Shown: positions 7,149-13,098 of the stretch, piece by piece
How positions within the stretch are numbered: position 1 is the first letter of the stretch
Layout: the number at the start of each line of letters is the position of its first letter
Assembly (NCBI GenBank): GCA_964504155.1
Contig: CAZDCZ010000083.1
Span: 1-13,098, forward strand
Direction of reading: 5' to 3'
Origin: CAZDCZ01 sp964504155
GTDB lineage: Bacteria; Bacteroidota; Bacteroidia; Bacteroidales; UBA12077
DNA length: 13,098 nt
Translations under genes and position numbers: made by a program
The notes under the pieces: model-generated
The model's database searches: none
What the model was told of the DNA's origin: nothing
The model's input: only the letters and a program-made list of their open reading frames with translations

Positions 7149-8138
7149 ATGACAAAAAAAATTACTATTATTTTAATTCTATCCATATTTATTTTTGGAT
7201 GTAAAGACGAGAAAAAGAACCTGTTAATGCCAAGTGCAGGTGGTAAAGCAGGTGAAGTTGTTTTGGTTATCGATGGACAACAATGGACTAATACTGTTGG
7301 AGATGAATTTAAAAATAAATTTTTAAAAGCATATCCTGCTTTACCTCAAGCAGAACCAATTTTTGATTTAGTTCATATATCTTATTCATCTTTTTCTAAG
7401 ATGTTCAAATTACATAGAAATATTGTACTTGTTAAGGTAGCATCTAAATATAAAGAACCAAAAATAATTATTCAGAATAACCTTTGGGCAAAACCGCAAA
7501 TTGTTTTAAATATTTTAGCTCCTGATGATTCATCTATGGCTTTGTTGTTGCGAGAAAAAGGAGATATTATTATCGATAGATTACTTAAAGCCGAGAAAGA
7601 ACGTTTTATTAATAGTTATATAAAATACGAAGAAAAAAAAATTGGAACGAAATTAAATAAAAAATTCTCTGCTTCTTTAATTGTTCCTAAAGGATATTCC
7701 TTAGCAACAGATACAAGCAATTTTGTATGGCTTTCTAAAGAAGAACCGGAATTAAGTCAGGGGATATTTGTATATTCATATGCAAAAGATTCAAAAGTTG
7801 AATTAACTACAGATTTTATTGTGGCAAAGCGAAATGAATTTTTAAAGAAATATGTTCCGGGACAATTAAGCGGCTCGTATATGCAAACAGAAAGAGTTTA
7901 TTATGAGCCTTTTATACGCAATATTATAGAAAATAATCAAAAAATTTACGAATTACGAGGGCTTTGGCGCGTAGAGAATGATTATATGGGTGGACCGTTT
8001 ATTAGTTCTTCTATTGTCGACGAAAAGAATAATATAGTTATTTGCGCTGATGCTTTTGTTTATGCTCCTAAGTTAGATAAACGCGATTATATACGACAAC
8101 TTGAAGCAATACTTAGTACATTAAAACTGAAAAATTAG
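7149..8138 (+). CDS. DUF4837 family lipoprotein
   Basis: A 329-residue protein with a lipoprotein signal: basic MTKK, a hydrophobic stretch (5-16) and a lipobox ending at C18 (IFGC). After the cysteine comes KDEKK. A lysine plus acidic residues just behind the lipidated cysteine resembles the Bacteroidota lipoprotein export signal, so surface exposure is possible. The remainder resembles DUF4837, a family I know only from Bacteroidota and whose function is unknown; a GEVVLVIDGQQW motif (35-46) near the start is typical. No catalytic motif is evident. It lies directly downstream of the lytic transglycosylase, probably in one transcript, which suggests an envelope role but does not prove one. 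A terminator follows 24 bases after the stop. Confidence 0.82.
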   Translation: MTKKITIILILSIFIFGCKDEKKNLLMPSAGGKAGEVVLVIDGQQWTNTVGDEFKNKFLKAYPALPQAEPIFDLVHISYSSFSKMFKLHRNIVLVKVASKYKEPKIIIQNNLWAKPQIVLNILAPDDSSMALLLREKGDIIIDRLLKAEKERFINSYIKYEEKKIGTKLNKKFSASLIVPKGYSLATDTSNFVWLSKEEPELSQGIFVYSYAKDSKVELTTDFIVAKRNEFLKKYVPGQLSGSYMQTERVYYEPFIRNIIENNQKIYELRGLWRVENDYMGGPFISSSIVDEKNNIVICADAFVYAPKLDKRDYIRQLEAILSTLKLKN

Positions 8139-8160
8139 AATTATATTTTAAATAATATTT

Positions 8161-8194
8161 GTGCTCCGTATTTTTTAATGCGGGGCATTTTTTA
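8161..8194 (+). terminator. Intrinsic terminator after the DUF4837 gene
   Basis: An 8-bp stem, GCTCCGTA (8163-8170) with TGCGGGGC (8179-8186) including two G-U pairs, encloses an eight-base loop and is followed by A then six T residues (8188-8193). Its orientation and position suit the end of the plus-strand transglycosylase-DUF4837 unit. Confidence 0.75.
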
Positions 8195-8243
8195 TTGCTA
8201 TTATAGTGTTAAAAAAATATTTAGGACAGAAAAATTATACCTG

Positions 8244-8291
8244 TAAAACACATATAGCAGCATGGGTAACCGTGCTGCTATATGTGTTTTA
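8244..8291. terminator. Long perfect hairpin at the convergent junction, likely lpxA terminator
   Basis: AAAACACATATAGCAGCA (8245-8262) is perfectly complementary to 8273-8290, and 8244/8291 adds one more pair: 19 bp with a 10-base loop. It lies 11 bases past the lpxA stop on the minus strand, and A/T-rich stem bases give U residues at the 3' side in either direction. It probably ends the lpx transcript and acts as a second stop for the plus-strand unit. Confidence 0.75.
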
Positions 8292-8302
8292 TTAAGATTT
8301 TG

Positions 8303-9073
8303 TTATCCTTTAATAATTCCTCTTTCCGAGTTCTTAATAAAGTTGATAATTTCGTCTCTCTCGGTTGATTGGGGAATATTATTTTCAATATTTTCAATAG
8401 CTTGAGTATTATTCTGATTTTTTTGGTATATCTCTCTGTAAATATCTTGTATCTGATAAATAGTATCGTTTGCGAATTTTCTTCTTCGTAATCCAACAGA
8501 ATTAATACCGGCAAAAATAAGAGGAGTTTTTCCTGCAGTAATATATGGAGGAACATCTTTTCTAACTAAAGACCCACCGGATATCATAGTATGAGCGCCA
8601 ATCTTTACAAACTGATGTATTGCAGATGAGCCTCCAACAATTGCCCAATCGCCAATTTCAACTTCTCCGGCAACATTAACACTATTAACAATAATACAAT
8701 GGTTGCCAATAATACAATCGTGAGCAATGTGAACATATGCCATTAATAAACAGTTGTCTCCAATCACAGTTTTGTCTTTCGATACAGTGCCTCTATTAAT
8801 AGTAACAAATTCGCGTATGGTAGTATTATTACCTATTTCAACAGTTGAATATTCTCCGGCAAATTTTAAATCTTGTGGTACCGCAGAAATTACTGCCCCC
8901 GGAAAGATCTTGCAATTTTTCCCAATTCTAGCTCCTGCCATAATTGTTGCACTAGAACCAATCCAAGTCCCATTGCCTATTATTACATCTTTTTCAATTG
9001 TTACAAATGGGCTTATAATTACATCTTTGCCAATTTTTGCATCGGGATGTATATATGAAAGTGAGTGATTCAT
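8303..9073 (-). CDS. lpxA: Acyl-ACP--UDP-N-acetylglucosamine O-acyltransferase
   Basis: Catalyses the first step of lipid A synthesis: transfer of a 3-hydroxyacyl chain from acyl carrier protein to the 3-OH of UDP-GlcNAc, in the cytosol as a homotrimer. The 256 residues (E. coli 262) contain a left-handed beta helix of hexapeptide repeats (about 5-185), then a helical C-terminal domain. The catalytic histidine is H118 in AYVHIAHDC, and VPPYITAGKTPLIFAGIN (174-191) is typical of LpxA rather than LpxD. The ATG lies 2 bases after the lpxC/fabZ stop, so translation is probably coupled. It is the last gene of the cluster. No lpxB or lpxK is in the window. The acyl chain length accepted cannot be set reliably from sequence alone. 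Confidence 0.96.
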   Translation of the reverse strand: MNHSLSYIHPDAKIGKDVIISPFVTIEKDVIIGNGTWIGSSATIMAGARIGKNCKIFPGAVISAVPQDLKFAGEYSTVEIGNNTTIREFVTINRGTVSKDKTVIGDNCLLMAYVHIAHDCIIGNHCIIVNSVNVAGEVEIGDWAIVGGSSAIHQFVKIGAHTMISGGSLVRKDVPPYITAGKTPLIFAGINSVGLRRRKFANDTIYQIQDIYREIYQKNQNNTQAIENIENNIPQSTERDEIINFIKNSERGIIKG

Positions 9074-9075
9074 AT

Positions 9076-10470
9076 TTAATTTGCTTTTAATATTTGAGCC
9101 ATTAATTCTCCTTCCACAACTACTTTGTTTCCAACAAAAGCTTGCCCAAACATATGAGCTATTCCTCTACGTATTGGAGTTATTAACTCAAGTTTAAAAA
9201 TTAAGGTGTCGCCTGGGACAACTTTTTGTTTAAAACGAACTTTATCAATTTTCAGAAAATATGTAAGGTAGTCATTAGGATTATCAACAGTATTTAACAC
9301 AAGTATTCCTCCTGTTTGAGCCATTGCCTCAATTTGTAATACTCCGGGCATAACCGGTTCGTTAGGGAAGTGCCCAACAAAAAATCCTTCGTTCATGGTT
9401 ACATTTTTCATTCCAATAACCATAGAATCGGTCAATTCTAATATTTTATCTACTAATAAAAATGGAGATCGATGGGGCAATATCTCTTTTATCTTATTAA
9501 TATCGTATAAAGGTTTAGTATTAGGATTATATTTTGGAATATGCGCTTTGCCAATTTCTTCTTTTAATTGTTTTTTTATTAAGGCAGCAAATTGTGTATT
9601 TGCATAGTGTCCCGGACGAGTTGCAACAATTTTTCCTTTAATAGGCATACCAACTAAGGCTAAGTCTCCCATTAAATCGAGTAATTTGTGGCGAGCAATT
9701 TCGTTGTTATATCTTAGTTCAAGGTTATTCAAATAACCTTCGGGCTTAACAGCAATATGTGGCTTATTAAATAAATCGGCTATACGATCAAGTTCGCTTT
9801 GTGGAACTTTATTTTCCATTATTACAATAGCGTTTTCCAGATCACCACCTTTTATCAAATTATTTTTTAATAGAAATTCTAACTCGTGAAAAAACACAAA
9901 TGTTCTACAAGGAGCAATTTCTTTTGCATAATCGGTATGCGTATTGTACGAAGCATATTGGTTGCCAACAACTTTCGAGTTATAATCTATTAACACATTT
10001 ATCGAAAAATTATCATCGGGATAGGCAATAATTTCAATATTGTTTTCTTCGTCTGTATAAACAATTTTTTCTGTTATCTCAAAATAATTCTTTTTTGCAT
10101 ATTGTTCTTCTATTCCTGCATCGAGAATAGCCTCAGCAATTAGTTTACTACTGCCATCTAATATTGGAGCCTCCGGACCATTCATTTGTATTAAGACATT
10201 GTCTAGTTTTAATCCGTGGAGAGCAGACAGAACATGTTCTATCGTATGAAGTTTAATCCCTTTTTCTTCTAATGTTGTTCCTCGTGAAGTATCGGTTACG
10301 TTTGCTATATTCGCCGAAATAATTGGCTGACCTTCTAAATCTATTCTCTGAAATTTATATCCGTGATTTTCAGGTGCAGGATTAAAAATTATTTGTACCT
10401 CGTATCCAGTATGTAAACCTTTTCCCGATAGAGAAACGGATTGTGCTAGTGTTGTTTGTTTTTCTGACAT
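9076..10470 (-). CDS. lpxC/fabZ: Bifunctional LpxC deacetylase / FabZ dehydratase
   Basis: A natural fusion of two enzymes, typical of Bacteroidota. Residues 1-305 are LpxC, the zinc deacetylase of UDP-3-O-acyl-GlcNAc and the committed step of lipid A synthesis: E78-H79 in HTIEHV, H261 and D265 in RHKLLDLMGD, and H288 in GHYA supply the zinc and catalytic residues. Residues about 318-464 are FabZ, the 3-hydroxyacyl-ACP dehydratase: ILPHRSPFLLVD at 330-341, catalytic H367 in GHFP and E381 in QIEAMAQ. Both active sites are complete. The two enzymes compete for 3-hydroxyacyl-ACP (lipid A versus membrane phospholipid), so fusing them fixes their ratio. It follows lpxD by 113 bases, with a candidate internal promoter at 10512-10542, and precedes lpxA by 2 bases. 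Confidence 0.97.
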   Translation of the reverse strand: MSEKQTTLAQSVSLSGKGLHTGYEVQIIFNPAPENHGYKFQRIDLEGQPIISANIANVTDTSRGTTLEEKGIKLHTIEHVLSALHGLKLDNVLIQMNGPEAPILDGSSKLIAEAILDAGIEEQYAKKNYFEITEKIVYTDEENNIEIIAYPDDNFSINVLIDYNSKVVGNQYASYNTHTDYAKEIAPCRTFVFFHELEFLLKNNLIKGGDLENAIVIMENKVPQSELDRIADLFNKPHIAVKPEGYLNNLELRYNNEIARHKLLDLMGDLALVGMPIKGKIVATRPGHYANTQFAALIKKQLKEEIGKAHIPKYNPNTKPLYDINKIKEILPHRSPFLLVDKILELTDSMVIGMKNVTMNEGFFVGHFPNEPVMPGVLQIEAMAQTGGILVLNTVDNPNDYLTYFLKIDKVRFKQKVVPGDTLIFKLELITPIRRGIAHMFGQAFVGNKVVVEGELMAQILKAN

Positions 10471-10511
10471 ATAAATAATATTATATCAATAAATGTTTTT
10501 TAAGAAACGTC

Positions 10512-10542
10512 GCAAGATACAAAATTTTGATAAGCTATTAAA
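10512..10542 (-). promoter_or_regulatory. Candidate internal promoter for lpxC/fabZ-lpxA
   Basis: On the minus strand TTTA (10542-10539), a 19-base spacer and TATCTTGC (10519-10512) approximate the Bacteroidota TTTG-N19-TAnnTTTG pattern, with one mismatch in each box. It lies in the 113-bp gap after lpxD, 41 bases before the lpxC/fabZ start, and could allow extra expression of the committed step. Confidence 0.4.
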
Positions 10543-10583
10543 TTATTAACTAATAAATTGAACCTTAGGATAACATGAATTGA

Positions 10584-11615
10584 TTATTCTTTTATTTTTT
10601 TAATCTCATTTTGCAAATCTCGTATTTCTTTATATAAATCGGGTAACTTTCTAAATAATACATAAGATTTTTGATATTTTCCAAAGTCGAATGCCGGAGA
10701 ACCCTGAATTACAGAATCATCTTTTACGTTTGATGTTATACCTGATTGCGCAGCTATTTTTACTCCATCGCCAATTTTTATATGCCCTACAAAGCCAACT
10801 TGTCCGCCAATCATACAATTTTTGCCAATTTTTGTAGAGCCGGCTACGCCCGACTGTGCTGCAATTACAGTATTTTTACCAATCTCAACATTGTGTCCTA
10901 TCTGAATTAAATTATCTAATTTTACCCCTTTGCGTATTATTGTTGACCCCATAGTAGCTCTATCAATAACTGTATTAGAACCAATTTCAACCATATCTTC
11001 TATAATTACATTTCCGACCTGAGGCACTTTTCTGTAATTATTATCTGCTTGAGGAGCAAAGCCAAAACCATCGCTTCCGATAATTACACCGGAATGAAAA
11101 ATGCAATTTTCTCCAATAATACAATCATTATAAATTTTTACTCCGGAATTTAAAATTGTATTTTCCTTAATAATCGAATTATCTCCAATAAATACATGAG
11201 GAAAAAGTTTTACATTATCTTTAATAACAACATTCTCTCCTATCGAAACAAACTCACCAATATACACTCCCTTGCCAATTTTTGCACTTTTTGCTTTGTA
11301 CGACTTCTTACTAATTCCTGTTTTTGGCTTTTTACTTTGTTCGTGTAACTCTAATAATTTTGCAAAAGATTTATAAGCATCATCAACTTTTATTAAAGTA
11401 GCAGACACTTCCTTTTCTACATTAAAATCTTTATTTATTATAACAACAGAAGATTTTGTAGAGTATAAATAATGACTATATTTTGGATTTGCTAAAAAAG
11501 ATATGCTTTCAGCTTGTCCTTCTTCTATTTTGGCAACTCCTGTAATTACTACATTTGGGTTACCAACAATTTCTCCCTTAATAAAATCTGCAATAATTTT
11601 TGCTGTATATTTCAT
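10584..11615 (-). CDS. lpxD: UDP-3-O-(3-hydroxyacyl)glucosamine N-acyltransferase
   Basis: Adds the second 3-hydroxyacyl chain, to the 2-amino group, in the third step of lipid A synthesis. At 343 residues it matches E. coli LpxD (341) in length. An N-terminal uridine-binding domain (about 1-100, with SISFLANPKYSHYL at 37-50) precedes a left-handed beta helix of hexapeptide repeats (about 108-300) and a C-terminal helix rich in K and E. The catalytic histidine is H241 in LIQIGHNVEIG; GSDGFGFAP at 180-188 and DRATMGST at 218-225 are family marks. The ATG start is 167 bases past the HD gene stop. In that leader the only full TAnnTTTG match on this strand is TAATTTTG at 11772-11765, with no -35-like partner, so read-through from the HD gene is as likely as a separate promoter. 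Confidence 0.96.
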   Translation of the reverse strand: MKYTAKIIADFIKGEIVGNPNVVITGVAKIEEGQAESISFLANPKYSHYLYSTKSSVVIINKDFNVEKEVSATLIKVDDAYKSFAKLLELHEQSKKPKTGISKKSYKAKSAKIGKGVYIGEFVSIGENVVIKDNVKLFPHVFIGDNSIIKENTILNSGVKIYNDCIIGENCIFHSGVIIGSDGFGFAPQADNNYRKVPQVGNVIIEDMVEIGSNTVIDRATMGSTIIRKGVKLDNLIQIGHNVEIGKNTVIAAQSGVAGSTKIGKNCMIGGQVGFVGHIKIGDGVKIAAQSGITSNVKDDSVIQGSPAFDFGKYQKSYVLFRKLPDLYKEIRDLQNEIKKIKE

Positions 11616-11782
11616 ATGTATATTATTTGTATTTTAATTGTCATATATAACTCGTATTACAAAATTTAATCATAACACTTCTGTCAATTTTTGATTACAT
11701 TTTGAAATACTCGGTTTATCTGTATATTATTCATCAAGCAAATGTCTCTATTCCTATTTTTTTGCAAAATTAAATATATTAA

Positions 11783-13018
11783 TTAAATTTCTTTCGGATA
11801 ACATAAAAAATATTTGGTTACTCTTTTCGAAAGAACAGAAATATTTAACATATCAGATGCCTCTACTATATCGATTAACTCACCCGATTTTTGTAAAATT
11901 TTTATTCTATCGTTCCCTGTACTATATGCTTTGTTGCTTATTTCTCCTTTAAAAACAAAAAAATCAGCATCGGTTTCATTAATTATATTTTTATTCTGTT
12001 GTACAAATCTTCTTTTAAGATCAGATACTTTTGATTCGTCGAAAGTGCTATTTTTTAATTCTATTTTAAATAATTGTCTGTTAATAAGATTTTTGCATAA
12101 TTGAGATAATACAGGATCGCTTGTATTAATCCAATTTTTTATCGATGTAATTATGTCGTTATCGTCTAAAAGAGCAAAGTTATGCACTATTTCGTTTTGC
12201 GAAAGATTTTTTTTATATTCGTTATTTATAAAGTAGTCTAGTGCAGGTGTTAGAAATATATCAATATTTTTAGTGCGTAATAATTTTGCTCTTTCAATTA
12301 TTCTAATTAATAATTGTTCTGATGATATTACAGTTTTGTGCAAATATACTTGCCAATACATTAAAGATCGAGCAATTAAAAATTTTTCAATCGAGTATGT
12401 TCCTTTAGCTTCAACAACAAGATTTCCATTAACAACATTAAGCATTTTTATTATCCTGTCTGAGCCAATAACACCTTCCGACACACCTGTGTAAAAACTG
12501 TCTCGACGTAAATAATCTAATCGGTCAACATCTAATTGACTTGATACTAGTTGATGAAGGAATGTTTTATCATATGTATTTGTGAAAATTTTTATTGCAA
12601 GTTCTAATTTTCCGTCAAATTCATCGTTCAGAACGTTCATAAACATTAACGAAAGCTTTTCATGTTTAATGTCAATTAAGTTTAATTCGAGAGTGTGAGA
12701 AAATGGACTGTGTCCTATGTCATGCAATAAGATAGCTAAGATAGATGCTTCTTTTTCGTCTTCGGTAATTATATGACCTTTAGAACGAATTGTTTCAATA
12801 GCAGAACCCATTAAGTAGGCCGCACCAATAACATGTTGAAATCTTGTGTGTGTAGCTCCAGGATAGACATATTCGGTAAACCCTAATTGTTTTATTCTCC
12901 GTAAACGCTGAAAATAGCCGTGTTCAATAATTTTAAAAATCAAGCCTTCAGGAATATTGATAAGTCCATATACCGGATCGTTAATAATTTTAATATTTTT
13001 CGATGTTTTTAATTTCAC
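11783..13018 (-). CDS. HD-domain phosphohydrolase (SAMHD1/dGTPase-like, COG1078 type)
   Basis: A 411-residue cytosolic protein with an N-terminal HD domain (about 10-200). Metal-binding residues are H62 in RFQH, H99-D100 in LLHDIGHSPFSH, and D165 in QLDVDRLDYLRRDS, the same order as in SAMHD1 and bacterial dNTP triphosphohydrolases. The set looks complete, so it should be an active metal-dependent phosphohydrolase, probably on nucleotides, though its substrate cannot be read from sequence. The C-terminal half has no motif I recognise. The start is GTG; the frame stays open upstream to a stop near 13070 but offers no ATG or TTG. A -7-like TATTTTTG lies 16 bases before the GTG. It heads the lpxD-lpxC/fabZ-lpxA cluster, an arrangement I recall from other Bacteroidota, which suggests co-regulation without proving a role in lipid A. 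Confidence 0.88.
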   Translation of the reverse strand: MKLKTSKNIKIINDPVYGLINIPEGLIFKIIEHGYFQRLRRIKQLGFTEYVYPGATHTRFQHVIGAAYLMGSAIETIRSKGHIITEDEKEASILAILLHDIGHSPFSHTLELNLIDIKHEKLSLMFMNVLNDEFDGKLELAIKIFTNTYDKTFLHQLVSSQLDVDRLDYLRRDSFYTGVSEGVIGSDRIIKMLNVVNGNLVVEAKGTYSIEKFLIARSLMYWQVYLHKTVISSEQLLIRIIERAKLLRTKNIDIFLTPALDYFINNEYKKNLSQNEIVHNFALLDDNDIITSIKNWINTSDPVLSQLCKNLINRQLFKIELKNSTFDESKVSDLKRRFVQQNKNIINETDADFFVFKGEISNKAYSTGNDRIKILQKSGELIDIVEASDMLNISVLSKRVTKYFLCYPKEI

Positions 13019-13034
13019 AAAATATAGTTTTTCA

Positions 13035-13042
13035 CAAAAATA
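13035..13042 (-). promoter_or_regulatory. Candidate -7 box for the HD-lpx cluster
   Basis: TATTTTTG on the minus strand fits TAnnTTTG and lies 16 bases before the GTG start of the HD gene. The -33 position (TAAG at a 19-base spacer) does not match TTTG, so support is partial. Confidence 0.35.
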
Positions 13043-13098
13043 GAAATAATATTTAATATTACTTATGTATTAAATGATTCCATATTGTTTTTGTTCTT

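Noticed and set aside
8278..8556. Minus-strand frame overlapping the lpxA 3' half, and the plus-strand frames inside lpxA, lpxC/fabZ and the HD gene
   Set aside because: All are shadows of well-supported genes in other frames, with no motifs of their own.
8303..11615. Short recurring strings about 18 bases apart in lpxA and lpxD
   Set aside because: They encode the hexapeptide repeats of the left-handed beta helix, and are not DNA repeats or a CRISPR array.
11616..11782. Riboswitch or terminator between the HD gene and lpxD
   Set aside because: No strong stem with a U tract or known riboswitch core was found on either strand; it reads as a plain AT-rich leader.

Overview
This window looks like chromosomal core sequence from a low-GC member of the Bacteroidota (Bacteroidetes). 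Four things point there. LpxC and FabZ are fused in one polypeptide. A gene for an HD-domain protein heads the lpxD-lpxC/fabZ-lpxA cluster. The best promoter fits the Bacteroidota pattern TTTG-N19-TAnnTTTG. Most start codons have no recognisable Shine-Dalgarno sequence. I cannot place it below phylum with confidence.

Layout, left to right. (1) 142-1598, plus strand: a bile acid:sodium symporter (SBF) family transporter and a SiaC/DUF1987-type regulatory phosphoprotein. (2) 1662-1734, minus strand: the initiator tRNA-fMet, with a matching promoter upstream and a hairpin terminator shared with the plus-strand genes. (3) 1927-5324, plus strand: a membrane-anchored M23 endopeptidase, dxr (MEP isoprenoid pathway) and the site-2 protease rseP, closely spaced and probably co-transcribed. 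(4) 5325-5687: a gene-free gap holding a candidate 153-bp miniature inverted-repeat element. (5) 5688-8138, plus strand: a MltD-like lytic transglycosylase with two LysM domains and a DUF4837 lipoprotein. (6) 8139-8302: two hairpin terminators between converging transcription units. (7) 8303-13018, minus strand: HD phosphohydrolase, lpxD, lpxC/fabZ, lpxA, which are the early lipid A steps.

The theme is building and maintaining the cell envelope: peptidoglycan cleavage (M23, lytic transglycosylase), isoprenoid precursors that feed undecaprenyl phosphate (Dxr), intramembrane proteolysis (RseP) and lipid A synthesis (LpxA, LpxC, LpxD, with FabZ setting the balance with fatty-acid synthesis). I found no convincing undescribed multi-gene system. 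The points most worth a second look are a lysine where SBF transporters keep a sodium-ligand glutamine, the candidate miniature element, an unusual U1xU72 end in the initiator tRNA, and a SiaC homologue with serine at the phospho-site and a C-terminal extension.
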